From positions 1 through 64,000 of the forward strand of contig JAEUGW010000032.1 in assembly GCA_016795565.1 (NCBI GenBank): a stretch of 64,000 nt of DNA. Reading direction: 5' to 3'. Below are positions 1-9,683 of the stretch, one piece after another (position 1 is the stretch's first letter; each line of letters starts with the position of its first letter). This stretch comes from Opitutaceae bacterium. GTDB taxonomy: Bacteria; Verrucomicrobiota; Verrucomicrobiia; Opitutales; Opitutaceae. A model generated the notes under the pieces. It saw nothing but the letters and a program-made list of their open reading frames with translations. It did not search any database and was not told the origin of the DNA. A program made the position numbers and the translations under genes.

Positions 1-96
1 GGTGCGCGTAAAGCGGCCACTGGCCGCGAGACTGACGAACTGTTGCTTCTGTTCCATGAGGGTTACTTGGTTCCAGGCCATAGCCTGAAAGTGTAA
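1..96 (+). CDS. C-terminal fragment of a probable transposase (partial, enters from left edge)
   Basis: An open frame enters from position 1 and stops at TAA 94-96, giving 31 residues ending in FHEGYLVPGHSLKV. I do not recognise the protein with certainty. The reason to suspect an insertion sequence is what follows: two near-copies of a TGTxACCyATGTCCCCGGA motif at about 92-112 and 116-136, spaced 24 bp. I recall tandem motifs of this kind at the ends of IS elements with integrase-type DDE transposases (IS481-like). Only the tail is in the window, so the family call is an inference. It could instead be the end of an ordinary gene. Confidence 0.35.
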   Translation, partial: GARKAATGRETDELLLLFHEGYLVPGHSLKV

Positions 97-137
97 CCCA
101 TGTCCCCGGACAATCTGTTACCTATGTCCCCGGATCA
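92..137. repeat. Tandem ATGTCCCCGGA motifs, probable IS end
   Basis: Two direct copies of a roughly 20-bp motif (TGTaACCcATGTCCCCGGA and TGTtACCtATGTCCCCGGA) lie directly after the stop of the truncated left-edge frame. Paired motifs like this typically mark transposase-binding sites at an IS terminus. The other IS end lies outside the window, so this cannot be confirmed here. Confidence 0.4.
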
Positions 138-250
138 TACCCCGTCAAGACCGACAAGTCCCCCGCCGCCGCGCCCGCCGCCGCCGGAGAATCCTCGACC
201 GCCGCGGAACCGGCGCTTACCTTCCGCGTCATTCCACCACCCAAGAAACC

Positions 251-727
251 GTGAACACGCCCGCCTTCCGCCGTCTCGCCTTCCTGTTGCTCGCCTTGCT
301 GGGCCTGGCCCCGCTGCACGCCCAGCGCGAGAAGCTGCCGATGGAGGACCTCGAGATCGTCGAGAAGAAGTGGCCCGAGGCCAAGCGCACCTACACGGGC
401 CTGCGCTACATCATCCTGAAGCCCGGCGACGTGGCCGGTCCGTCGCCCGAGAAGGGCATGGAGGTCAGCGTGCTCTACAAGGGCATGCTGATCGACGGGA
501 CGGTCTTTGACCAGTCGCCCGACGAGAAAAGCCCGCTCAAGATGCGGCTCGGCCGCGGCGGGCTCATCGAGGGGTGGGAGCAGGCGATTCAGAAGATGCA
601 CAAGGGCGAGAAGTGGCTGCTGATCATCCCGCCCGAGATGGCCTACGGCGCGCGCGGCCGGCCGCCGACCATCAAGCGCAACGCCACGCTCGTCTTCGAG
701 ATGGAGCTGGTGGACTTCGCGAAGTGA
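251..727 (+). CDS. Secreted FKBP-type peptidyl-prolyl cis-trans isomerase
   Basis: A 158-residue protein with a signal peptide (hydrophobic residues about 8-22, cleavage near LHA-QR), so it probably acts in the periplasm. The FKBP fold fills residues about 50-158. Visible family landmarks are VSVLYKGMLIDGTVFD, the LGRGGLIEGWEQAIQKM segment, IPPEMAYGARG and a final LVFEMELVDF strand. Known role of the family: catalysing proline isomerisation during folding of exported proteins. It stands alone between a transposase remnant and a repeat-rich gap. The length fits a single-domain secreted FKBP. The start is the only ATG that includes the whole signal peptide. Confidence 0.9.
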   Translation: MNTPAFRRLAFLLLALLGLAPLHAQREKLPMEDLEIVEKKWPEAKRTYTGLRYIILKPGDVAGPSPEKGMEVSVLYKGMLIDGTVFDQSPDEKSPLKMRLGRGGLIEGWEQAIQKMHKGEKWLLIIPPEMAYGARGRPPTIKRNATLVFEMELVDFAK

Positions 728-771
728 CGGTGGGGGCGGGTCGCTGGTCCCGCCGGCTTGAGTGAGAGAGA

Positions 772-851
772 CTGTGGGCGGGGTGCCCTCCCCCCGCGAG
801 GCCTGTGCCGCGAAACCAGAAACCCGCGGGGTGAGGGCACCCCGCCCACAG
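772..851. repeat. Long palindromic repeat (29-bp arms)
   Basis: Left arm 772-800 and right arm 823-851 are near-perfect inverted copies (CTGTGGGCGGGGTGCCCTC at the outer end of each arm), separated by 22 bp. Transcribed, this would form a very stable hairpin. It lacks a T-run, so it is better read as a dispersed REP-like element than as a terminator for the FKBP gene, although it could stop transcription. Confidence 0.75.
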
Positions 852-925
852 CGGAATCATGCCGATGGCGGCGCGGCTTGGCGCTATTGCAGGGCGTGGC
901 CATTGAGGCTCCCCAATAGTCTGAC

Positions 926-1081
926 GGGCAGGGCGCACCGGCCCGGTGCGCAGCGGCGGAGCGGGCCGCTCCGCCCTGCTACCCGCGCGGGCGGACACAA
1001 GGTCCGCCCCTACAGTGCCAATGCCCGTCGGCAGCATGGGAGCGACCTTGTTCGCGACAGTCGCGTGCAAGCACGCTCCCA
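926..1081. repeat. Mosaic of three palindromic repeat families
   Basis: No gene is evident between 728 and 1176. From 926 the gap holds, in order: a palindrome with arms GCGCACCGG (933-941) and CCGGTGCGC (943-951), followed by a GCGGAGC/GCTCCGC pair; a hairpin GGGCGGAC/GTCCGCCC at 989-1009; and a hairpin with TGGGAGCG near 1036 and CGCTCCCA near 1072. The first family recurs at 36970-37014 and the second at 9474-9502. Adjacent placement of unrelated palindromes suggests repeated targeting of one non-coding gap. Confidence 0.7.
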
Positions 1082-1111
1082 CAGGTTCAATGCGAGCCAA
1101 CGCCAACGCAC

Positions 1112-1168
1112 GTGGCACGGGTCTCCGACCCGTGGGCGGCGGGTTCACGGGCCGGAGGCCCGTGCCAC
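1112..1168. repeat. R1 palindromic repeat, inverted pair
   Basis: Two copies of the 23-bp R1 element (itself a palindrome with arms CACGGGTC and GACCCGTG, preceded by GTGG) lie head-to-head at 1112-1134 and 1146-1168. The second is a variant with arms CACGGGCC/GGCCCGTG. The pair ends 8 bp from the stop codon of the GDSL hydrolase gene. R1 is the family that brackets the RAYT transposase gene at 46.1-46.8 kb. Confidence 0.85.
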
Positions 1169-1176
1169 GATCCGGT

Positions 1177-1959
1177 TCACTTCATCAGCTCGGCGAGCGG
1201 TTTCTCGATCGCCTCGGCCCACATCTGGTAGCCGGCACCAGTCAGGTGGAGCTGGTCGGGCATGATGGTCCACGGGATGCGGCCATCCCGCCCGAGGAAA
1301 CCGGCATTGATGTTGAGGTAGCGCACGTTGGCCCCGTCGTCCAATTTTGCGAGCAGGGCGTTGGCGCGGTCGTTGGCGGCGACGCGCTTGGCGGAGTCGG
1401 CGATCACGGCCTCGGTGATGAGGCCGTCCTGGTTGCGGCGGGCGTCGCGCGGGAAGATGGCCAGCAGGAGCACCTTGGTGCCCGGCAGCTTGGCGCGGAG
1501 GAGGCCGACGATCTTCTTCACGGCGTCGGCGATCTGCTCGCCGGTGTGCTGGCCGGAATTGTTCGTGCCGATCATGAGCACGACGGCCTTGGGGCTGATG
1601 CCGTCGAGTTCGCCGTTCTCGATGCGCCAGATGACGTGCTGGGTCTGGTCGCCGCCGATGCCGAAGTTGGCCGGCTGGTATTGGCCGAAGTAGTGCTCCC
1701 AGATGTGCGGCACCTTGGTCCAGCCCTCGGTGATGGAGTCGCCGAGGAAGAGCACGCCGATCGGGCCGCTCTTGGTGCGGGCGAGGAATTTCTCGTGCAG
1801 CTCGAAGAAGCGGGCGTTGCCGGTCTTGGGGATGGCGGCGGAGGCATCGGGAATGGCGGGCGCAGCCGCCGGGGTGGCGGGGGCAGGCGCGGTTTGCGCG
1901 ACGGCGAGGGAAACCAGCCCGGCGAACACGGGCGCGAGGAAGCGGAGGGTCAATTTCAT
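1177..1959 (-). CDS. Secreted SGNH/GDSL-family hydrolase
   Basis: A 260-residue secreted esterase or lipase-like enzyme. An N-terminal signal peptide (about residues 1-21, ending AVA-QT) and an Ala/Pro-rich linker precede the SGNH domain. Block I is GDSITEG (residues 73-79, nucleophile Ser), block II is the Gly in FGIGGDQT, block III is GTNNSGQHTGEQ, and block V is MPDQLHLTGAGY, which supplies the Asp/His pair. Such proteins remove acyl or acetyl groups from lipids or glycans; the substrate cannot be read from the sequence. The start at 1959 is preferred because it begins the signal peptide; an upstream in-frame start would add 14 unlikely residues. Confidence 0.85.
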   Translation of the reverse strand: MKLTLRFLAPVFAGLVSLAVAQTAPAPATPAAAPAIPDASAAIPKTGNARFFELHEKFLARTKSGPIGVLFLGDSITEGWTKVPHIWEHYFGQYQPANFGIGGDQTQHVIWRIENGELDGISPKAVVLMIGTNNSGQHTGEQIADAVKKIVGLLRAKLPGTKVLLLAIFPRDARRNQDGLITEAVIADSAKRVAANDRANALLAKLDDGANVRYLNINAGFLGRDGRIPWTIMPDQLHLTGAGYQMWAEAIEKPLAELMK

Positions 1960-2013
1960 GGGAGTAGGCGGCCAGTGAAACGGCGGCCCGCCGCAGCGCA
2001 AGGCTTCCCCGCG

Positions 2014-2934
2014 TCACGCCGCGCCGACGGACTTGAGCAGGAGCCGGCGTTGCATCCAGAAACCGTCGGCGGTGTAGAGCGCCAGACCGCACCAGATGAG
2101 CCCGTAGGCCTGGAGGCGCGCGGCGTCGAACGGTTCGCGGTAGAGGAAGTAGCCGAGCAGGAACTGCACGCTGGGGGCGAGGTATTGCAGCAGGCCGAGG
2201 GTGACCAGCCGGATGCGTTGGGCGCCGTAGGCGAAGAGCAGCAGCGGGATGGCGGTGAGCACGCCTACGAACAGGATCAGGGCGTGGTGCCAGGCATCCA
2301 CGCGGCCGAGCGCGCCCGCGCCGGTGTGGTGCCACCAGAGCAGGAGGCCGGCGGCGAGCGGGAACAGCAGCAGCGTCTCGACCGTCAGGCCGGTGATGGC
2401 GCCGAGGGCGGACTGCTTCTTCAGCAGGCCGTAGCTGGACCAGGTGGCGGCGAGCGAGAGCGCGATCCACGGGAAATGCCCGACGCGGAACAGGAGGAAG
2501 GCCACGCCGAGCGCCGCGCAGCCGATGGCGGTCCATTGCAGCGGCCGCAGGCGCTCATGCAGCACCAGCGAGCCGAGAGCCACGTTGCACAGCGGCACCA
2601 GAAAGTAGCCGAGGCTGGACTCGATGACGTGGCCGTTGTTCACCGCCCACACATAGACGGTCCAGTTGACGGCGAGCAGCACGCTGCTCAGGAGATTGAG
2701 GCCGAGCAGCCGGCGGCTGCGGAAGGCGGCGCGCAGCCCGCCCAGCCCGCCCTGCCAGGCGAGCACGCCCAGCAGGAAGGCCAGCGACCACACGATGCGA
2801 TGGGTGATGAGCTCGAGCGCGGCGACCGACTCCAGCTGCTTCCAATAGACGGGCACGAGGCCCCAGATCAAAAAGCCGGTGGAAGCGGACAGGGCGCCGC
2901 GGGTGGCAGCGGGATGGGGCGGGAGCTTGGACAA
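2014..2934 (-). CDS. rarD: RarD-like EamA-family permease
   Basis: A 306-residue inner-membrane protein of the drug/metabolite transporter superfamily with about ten hydrophobic segments in two EamA halves. The order of motifs matches RarD proteins: STGFLIWGLVPVYWKQL near the N-terminus, ELITHRIVWSL, NWTVYVWAVNNGHVIESSLGY in TM4, and LQYLAPSVQFLLGYFLYRE in TM9. RarD was named for a chloramphenicol-sensitivity phenotype; its transported substrate is uncertain. It lies on the minus strand between the GDSL hydrolase and a SnoaL-like gene. Confidence 0.88.
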   Translation of the reverse strand: MSKLPPHPAATRGALSASTGFLIWGLVPVYWKQLESVAALELITHRIVWSLAFLLGVLAWQGGLGGLRAAFRSRRLLGLNLLSSVLLAVNWTVYVWAVNNGHVIESSLGYFLVPLCNVALGSLVLHERLRPLQWTAIGCAALGVAFLLFRVGHFPWIALSLAATWSSYGLLKKQSALGAITGLTVETLLLFPLAAGLLLWWHHTGAGALGRVDAWHHALILFVGVLTAIPLLLFAYGAQRIRLVTLGLLQYLAPSVQFLLGYFLYREPFDAARLQAYGLIWCGLALYTADGFWMQRRLLLKSVGAA

Positions 2935-3016
2935 GGTCGGGCAACGTGTTGCGGCGTCGCGGTGGCGTCAACCCGGCCGGGAGGTGTGCCGGCCTGTCTG
3001 ATAAGCTGCTGCGCAG

Positions 3017-3466
3017 CTACTTGGTCACGGGTGGCGGGTTCCGGCTGGATTGCCAGGCGAGGAAACGCCACCGGCCGTCCTCAAGACGCCAGACGGCGAG
3101 GAAATTCAGGTCGAGCAGGCTCCGCTCCGGGCCGCGGCTGACTTTGAAAAGGGCCCGGCCCTCCATCAGCACGGTCCCGGGTCCGGCGGAGAGGAAATGG
3201 CGCCGCACGTATTCGGCCGACTCGTAGATCAGATGCCGGCCGGCGAGGGTTTCGATGAAGGCGGCCTTGTTCTCAATCTTGCCGCTGGAGTGGGCATAGT
3301 GGAGCTCGTCGGAGAAAATGACGTCGAGTCGCGTGCGGTCGGCGGCGAGGATGGCGGCGACGCGCTCGTCGTCGGCCGCGCGCACGGCGGCGAGGATCGT
3401 GTCGTCCGCGGCGGGGAGGGAGGCGGCGGTGGCCGCGAACAGCAGCAGGAGGCGGAGGACTTTCAC
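3017..3466 (-). CDS. Secreted SnoaL/NTF2-like (DUF4440-type) protein
   Basis: A 149-residue protein with a signal peptide (residues 1-19, ending LPA-AD). The rest reads as an NTF2-like cone fold of the DUF4440 type: an N-terminal helix followed by LDVIFSDELHYAHSSGKIENK, then FIETLAGRHLIYES, and a final beta sheet ending VWRLEDGRWRFLAWQ. Members bind small ligands or act as minor hydrolases or isomerases; no function can be assigned. It ends 11 bp downstream of the thioesterase gene start region order (3478), suggesting cotranscription with that upstream gene. Confidence 0.75.
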   Translation of the reverse strand: MKVLRLLLLFAATAASLPAADDTILAAVRAADDERVAAILAADRTRLDVIFSDELHYAHSSGKIENKAAFIETLAGRHLIYESAEYVRRHFLSAGPGTVLMEGRALFKVSRGPERSLLDLNFLAVWRLEDGRWRFLAWQSSRNPPPVTK

Positions 3467-3477
3467 CGGTCGGGGGG

Positions 3478-3885
3478 TCAGCGATGCACGGGCCAGGGTT
3501 TGCCGGCTTCGTCAATGGCGACGTAGGTGAACACGCCCTCGGTGACGCGGGCCAGCTCGCCGCCTTTCGTGCGCTGGGCCCAGGCTTCGACGGCGATGCG
3601 CATCGAGGTGCGTCCGACCTTCAGGAGCGTGGCGTGGCAGCTGACGATGTCGCCGACGTAAACGGGCGTGATGAAGGTCATCGCGTCGATGGCGACGGTG
3701 GTGACGCGGGAGCGGGCGAGGTTGCGCGCGTAGATGGCGCCGCCGAGGTCCATCTGGGAGAGGAGCCAGCCGCCGAAGATGTCGCCGTTGGCGTTGGTGT
3801 CGGCGGGCATCGCGATGGTGCGGATGACGAGTTCGCCGTGGGGCTCGGCCGGGGCCGGAGGGGCGGGTGGGCGGGTGTCGCTCAT
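3478..3885 (-). CDS. Acyl-CoA thioesterase, YciA-like hotdog fold
   Basis: A 135-residue hotdog-fold enzyme. The catalytic stretch MPADTNANGDIFGGWLLSQM (residues about 27-46) is the hallmark of the YciA/BACH family, with Asn and Asp of the NANGDIFGG loop at the active site. ITPVYVGDIVSCHATLLKVG follows in the second strand pair. The family hydrolyses acyl-CoA thioesters in the cytoplasm. It is the first gene of a likely two-gene unit with the SnoaL-like gene 11 bp downstream. Immediately upstream lies an AT-rich double palindrome (3980-4020), a plausible operator. Confidence 0.88.
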   Translation of the reverse strand: MSDTRPPAPPAPAEPHGELVIRTIAMPADTNANGDIFGGWLLSQMDLGGAIYARNLARSRVTTVAIDAMTFITPVYVGDIVSCHATLLKVGRTSMRIAVEAWAQRTKGGELARVTEGVFTYVAIDEAGKPWPVHR

Positions 3886-3931
3886 GCGGGCAGGTTGCGG
3901 CGGGGCTGCCGGAGTGGCAAGCGCGGGGACT

Positions 3932-3955
3932 CACGGGTCGGGAGACCCGTGCCAC
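3932..3955 (-). repeat. R1 palindromic repeat, single copy
   Basis: A single R1 element in minus orientation with one extra G in its centre (arms CACGGGTC and GACCCGTG, ending CCAC). It sits 47 bp upstream of the thioesterase start, unlike the paired copies elsewhere. Confidence 0.75.
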
Positions 3956-3979
3956 CCGGCGCGGCGGGACGTTGGTAGT

Positions 3980-4020
3980 CTATTAGATGACAAACCGGTT
4001 TGTAACCTATTAGGTTACAA
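3980..4020. promoter_or_regulatory. AT-rich overlapping palindromes, candidate operator
   Basis: Within very GC-rich DNA lies a block containing a perfect 14-bp palindrome ACAAACCGGTTTGT (3990-4003), overlapping a 21-bp odd palindrome with perfect arms TTGTAACCTA/TAGGTTACAA (4000-4020). CTATTAG also occurs twice 27 bp apart (from 3980 and from 4007), each followed closely by ACAAA. This looks like binding sites for a dimeric repressor such as a TetR-family protein. It lies upstream of the minus-strand thioesterase gene and downstream of hppA. No matching regulator gene is adjacent. Confidence 0.5.
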
Positions 4021-4050
4021 AGGTGATTGTGGCGGGGCGACGGGGCGGGC

Positions 4051-4081
4051 AAAGAAAAAGGCCGCGGCGGGGGCCGCGGCC
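4051..4081 (-). terminator. Rho-independent terminator of hppA
   Basis: Read on the minus strand: a perfect stem GGCCGCGGC / GCCGCGGCC with a four-base loop, followed by TTTTTCTTT. It lies 45 bp past the hppA stop codon. Confidence 0.85.
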
Positions 4082-4126
4082 TGGAGGGGCTGCCGGGGTG
4101 GCGGGTGGCGCCCGCCGCCCGGAGCC

Positions 4127-6619
<2,493 letters not shown>

Positions 6620-6759
6620 ACGGAGGGGGTAATGTGTAGGCGCGGAACTTGGCGAACACCCCGGGGCGAGGCCAGTCATTTCTCCGGAATCGGCGGCGGG
6701 GGCCGGGCCGGCGCGCCGCCATTGACGCGGCGGGAGGTTTGCGTTTCGTTGGCCCGCCC

Positions 6760-7440
6760 ATGCCGCTGCTGGAAATCACCCGCCTCACCAAGACCTACGC
6801 CCGGCCCGGGGGCGGGACGCACCGGGTGGTGGACGTGCGGGAGTTCTCGCTCGAGGCCGGCGCCCAGCTGGCGCTGCGCGGCGAGAGCGGCACGGGCAAG
6901 ACCACCTTCCTCAACCTCATCGCCGGCATCCTCGCACCCGATGATGGCGGCATCGTGGTCGCCGGCCGGGACCTGGCCCAACTCGGCGAGGCCGGGCGGG
7001 ACCGGCACCGCGCGGAGCACATCGGCTACATTTTCCAGACCTTCAACCTGCTGCAGGGCCACACCGCGCTGGAAAACGTGGAGCTCGGCATGGCCTTCGG
7101 CCGCGGCGTGGACCGCGCGCACGCGGCGGCGCTGCTTCAGCGCGTCGGGCTCGGCGATCGGCTCGGGCATTTCCCGCGCCAGCTCTCCACCGGCCAGCAG
7201 CAGCGCGTGGCCGTGGCCCGCGCGCTCGCGAACAAACCGAAGCTCGTCCTCGCCGACGAGCCGACGGGCAACCTCGACCGCCGCCACGGGCGCGAGGCGC
7301 TCGAGCTCATCCGCGAGGTCTGCCGCGAGACCGGCGCCGCGCTGCTGCTCGTGAGCCACGACGAGCGGGTGCTCGCGGCCTTCGAGCGCATGCAGGATTT
7401 CGCGACCCTGAACCGGGCGCTGGCGGAGGCGGCAAAATGA
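6760..7440 (+). CDS. ABC transporter ATP-binding protein (MacB/LolD-like, Zrg-type set)
   Basis: A 226-residue nucleotide-binding subunit. Walker A is GESGTGKTT (residues 41-49), the Q-loop is in [11 protein letters not shown], the signature is [15 protein letters not shown], Walker B is [12 protein letters not shown], and the switch His is in [10 protein letters not shown]. The sequence class is that of LolD/MacB ATPases, which work with FtsX-type permeases rather than import channels. The next two genes are such a permease and a DUF3299 protein; together they resemble the zinc-regulated Zrg/PA4064-PA4066-type operons I recall from Vibrio and Pseudomonas. Start 6760 matches the normal N-terminus [11 protein letters not shown]. 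Confidence 0.9.
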   Translation: MPLLEITRLTKTYARPGGGTHRVVDVREFSLEAGAQLALRGESGTGKTTFLNLIAGILAPDDGGIVVAGRDLAQLGEAGRDRHRAEHIGYIFQTFNLLQGHTALENVELGMAFGRGVDRAHAAALLQRVGLGDRLGHFPRQLSTGQQQRVAVARALANKPKLVLADEPTGNLDRRHGREALELIREVCRETGAALLLVSHDERVLAAFERMQDFATLNRALAEAAK

Positions 7441-7450
7441 ACCTGAACCC

Positions 7451-7528
7451 GTCATTGCGAGGAGCGAAGCGACGAAGCAATCCAGCCGACTGGATCGCCA
7501 CGGCCGGCTGCGCCGGCCTCGCGATGAC
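7451..7528. repeat. Dispersed GTCATTGCGAGGAGCGAAGC-type repeat
   Basis: The gap between ATPase and permease genes holds a roughly 78-bp imperfect palindrome that begins GTCATTGCGAGGAGCG, passes GAAGCAATCCAG/CTGGAT and CGGCCGGCTGCGCCGGCC, and ends GCGATGAC. A second, inverted version is at 9539-9625. Similar GTCATTGCGAGG elements recur, as I recall, in many unrelated bacterial genomes. Here it interrupts an operon. Confidence 0.8.
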
Positions 7529-7546
7529 AAGGAAGGGGGGACCATC

Positions 7547-8746
7547 ATGATTCTCAACCTCATCTACCGCTCGCTCCGGCAGCACGCGCTCGCGACGCTC
7601 GTGACCGCGGCCGGCATCGCGCTGGCCGCCGGCCTGCTGCTGACGGTGTGGGTGGTGAAGACGCAGTCGCAGGCCGTGTTCGCCGCAACCAACTCCGGGT
7701 TCGACGCCGTGCTCGGCGCGCGCGGCTCCAAGCTGCAGCTCGTGCTCAACGCCATCTTCCACCTCGAGGCCTCGCCGGGCAACATCGCGGCGGCGGACTA
7801 CGAGATGATCCGGCGGCACCCGGCGGTGAAGGCGGCCATTCCGCTCGCGCTCGGCGACACCGTGGAGGGCTGGCGCATCGCCGGCACGACGACGCAGCTC
7901 TTCGACGAGATCGAATACCTGCCGGGGAAGCGCTACGCCTTCGCGGCGGGACGGAATTTCAAGCTCGGCGCGGAGGAGGCCGTGGTCGGCAGCTACGTGG
8001 CGCAGCAGCTCGGCTGGAAGGTGGGCAGCCATTTCCATCCGCACCACGGCCTGAGCGAGGAGGCCGGCCACGAGCACGAGGAGCATTATGATGTGGTGGG
8101 CATCCTCGCGCCGACCAACACGCCGGCGGACCGCGTGGTCTGGATCCCGCTCGAGGGTGTGCAGACGATGAGCGGGCACAATCCGCTCGCGGCGACCGAG
8201 CTCAGCGCCGTGCTTCTCCAGCTCCGCGCGCCGACGGCGGGCCTGATGATGAGCAACCAGCTCAACGCGTCGGGCGGGCGGCTCACCTTCGCCTATCCCA
8301 TCGGCAGCATCGTGGCGGAGCTGTTCAACAAGATCAGCTGGGTGGACCGCGTGCTGACGCTCGTCGCCTGGCTGGTGGCGGCGGTGGCGGCGGCCTCGGT
8401 GCTGGTGGGCATCTACAACTCGATGAGCGCGCGGGCGCGCGACCTCGCCATCCTGCGCGCGCTCGGGGCGCGGCGGCGCACGGTCTTCGGCGCCGTGGTG
8501 GGCGAGGCGGCGGCCGTCGGCCTGCTGGGCGCGGCGGCGGGCTTCGCGGTTTACGCGGTGCTGGGCGGCGCGGTGGCGGCCCTCATCCGGGCGCAGACCG
8601 GCGTGGCGCTCGCGCCGTGGCAATGGAATCCGGTCTTCTGGTGGACCCCGGCGGTGCTCGTGGGCCTGTGCGTGCTCGGCGGCCTCGTGCCCGCCATCAA
8701 GGCCTACCGCCTGCCGGTGGCCGAGACCATCGCGCCCGTGTCGTGA
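7547..8746 (+). CDS. FtsX-type ABC transporter permease with His-rich periplasmic loop
   Basis: A 399-residue MacB/FtsX-like permease: TM1 near residues 12-34, a large periplasmic domain (about 35-260), then three TMs (about 270-295, 320-345, 365-385) with the LAILRALGARRRTVF motif between them. The periplasmic domain carries a cluster of histidines and acids at about residues 162-183 (HFHPHHG followed by HEHEEHYD), a typical transition-metal-binding composition. With the upstream ATPase and downstream DUF3299 protein this suggests a zinc-related function, as in Zrg-type systems; that role is inference. A palindromic repeat fills the 106-bp gap from the ATPase gene. Confidence 0.87.
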   Translation: MILNLIYRSLRQHALATLVTAAGIALAAGLLLTVWVVKTQSQAVFAATNSGFDAVLGARGSKLQLVLNAIFHLEASPGNIAAADYEMIRRHPAVKAAIPLALGDTVEGWRIAGTTTQLFDEIEYLPGKRYAFAAGRNFKLGAEEAVVGSYVAQQLGWKVGSHFHPHHGLSEEAGHEHEEHYDVVGILAPTNTPADRVVWIPLEGVQTMSGHNPLAATELSAVLLQLRAPTAGLMMSNQLNASGGRLTFAYPIGSIVAELFNKISWVDRVLTLVAWLVAAVAAASVLVGIYNSMSARARDLAILRALGARRRTVFGAVVGEAAAVGLLGAAAGFAVYAVLGGAVAALIRAQTGVALAPWQWNPVFWWTPAVLVGLCVLGGLVPAIKAYRLPVAETIAPVS

Positions 8747-8817
8747 GTCCGGGGCGCGGCGGCGCTTCCCGTCATCAAACCCTTTGACGCCCGGCTGCCG
8801 GTGACTACGGTGCGCGC

Positions 8818-9294
8818 ATGAAGTTTTCCGCCCGTCACGTTTTGCTGCTGGCCGCCGGCGTGCTCGCGCTGCGCGCGGCCGAGCCGGCGAAGGCGGATGG
8901 CTACGAGCCCGTGGGCTTCGACCGGCTGGCGGCGTTTGACTACACGCCGCCGGAGACCGAGACCGCCAAGCCGACCGACCAGATTCCCGCGAAGATCAAG
9001 GCGCTGGACCAGGCGAAGGTCGCGGTGACGGGCTTCATGCTGCCGACCAAGATGGACAAGGGCCTGGTGAAGGAATTCCTCCTCGTGAAGGACGCGATGA
9101 TGTGCTGCTACGGCGCCATGCCGAAGGTCAACGAGTGGATCGTCGTCAAGATGAACGGCGCCGGCGTGAAGCCGCTGATGGACATCCCCATCACCTTCGA
9201 GGGCCGGCTGCGGGTCGGCGAGATGTTCGAGAACGGCTACCTCACCGGCCTCTACCTGCTCGAGGGCGACCGGCTGGTCGGCGTGAAGGGGTAG
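8818..9294 (+). CDS. DUF3299 secreted protein of the ABC/zinc-type operon
   Basis: A 158-residue exported protein with a signal peptide (residues about 1-20, ending LRA-AEP). The DUF3299 core holds KVAVTGFMLPTKMDKG, the Cys pair in MMCCYGAMPKVNEW (residues about 92-105), and a C-terminal beta strand region VGEMFENGYLTGLYLLEGD. The vicinal Cys pair could bind metal or redox-cycle. DUF3299 genes follow FtsX-type permease/ATPase pairs in zinc-responsive operons in gammaproteobacteria, as I recall. The His-rich DUF2796 (ZrgA-like) component usually present is not in this window. The gap to the permease is 71 bp. Confidence 0.82.
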   Translation: MKFSARHVLLLAAGVLALRAAEPAKADGYEPVGFDRLAAFDYTPPETETAKPTDQIPAKIKALDQAKVAVTGFMLPTKMDKGLVKEFLLVKDAMMCCYGAMPKVNEWIVVKMNGAGVKPLMDIPITFEGRLRVGEMFENGYLTGLYLLEGDRLVGVKG

Positions 9295-9310
9295 GTGGTC
9301 GCCTGAGGAC

Positions 9311-9449
9311 TTATTCGGATAACCTATTCCCGGCAGCGTGGTTTTCTGTAGCGGCGGTCTGTGACCGCCGTCGAGCGTGGTGTGGTGATCGTTCGGCGGT
9401 CATAGACCGCCGCTACAGGACAGGCCGTTATTCGGATAGGCTCTTATTC
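9311..9449 (-). repeat. MITE-like element, copy 1 (inverted relative to copy at 32.8 kb)
   Basis: A roughly 140-bp unit with CTTATTCGGATA at the left end and TTATTCGGATAGG near the right end. Inside, TGTAGCGGCGGTCTGTGACC is mirrored by GGTCATAGACCGCCGCTACA around a central GATCGTT-containing spacer. The reverse complement matches 32793-32935 almost base for base in the core and more loosely at the ends. No coding capacity; a non-autonomous mobile or amplified palindromic element is the best description. Confidence 0.7.
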
Positions 9450-9473
9450 CATTCAGCTTGGTGTGGCTCTTTT

Positions 9474-9502
9474 GTAGGGGCGGACCTTGTGTCCGCCCCT
9501 AC
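9474..9502. repeat. Perfect 12-bp-arm hairpin repeat
   Basis: Arms GTAGGGGCGGAC (9474-9485) and GTCCGCCCCTAC (9491-9502) with a 5-base loop. A shorter relative lies at 989-1016. No T-run follows. Confidence 0.75.
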
Positions 9503-9538
9503 TGTGTCAATTCACGACGTAACTGGTTTTAGCCCCTT

Positions 9539-9625
9539 GTCATCGCGAGCCCGGCTTGGCCGGGCGTGGCGATCCAGTCAGCTGGATTGCTTCGTCGGCC
9601 ATTCAGGGCTCCTCCTCGCAATGAC
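9539..9625. repeat. Dispersed GTCAT(T/C)GCGAG-type repeat, inverted copy
   Basis: An inverted, diverged copy of the element at 7451-7528, running from GTCATCGCGAG through CCAGTCAGCTGGATTGCTTC to CTCGCAATGAC. With the MITE-like element and hairpin it fills the 389-bp gap 9295-9683, in which I see no gene. Confidence 0.75.
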
Positions 9626-9683
9626 AGGTTTTGGAGCAATCCTTATACCGTCTCGGGCAACGACGCGCCGGGGATGACGCGCC

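Noticed and set aside
946..3141. A 731-codon plus-strand open frame across the GDSL and RarD genes
   Set aside because: It opposes well-supported minus-strand genes, lacks recognisable domains and has the low-complexity Gly/Ala/Glu/Arg composition typical of antisense frames in GC-rich DNA.
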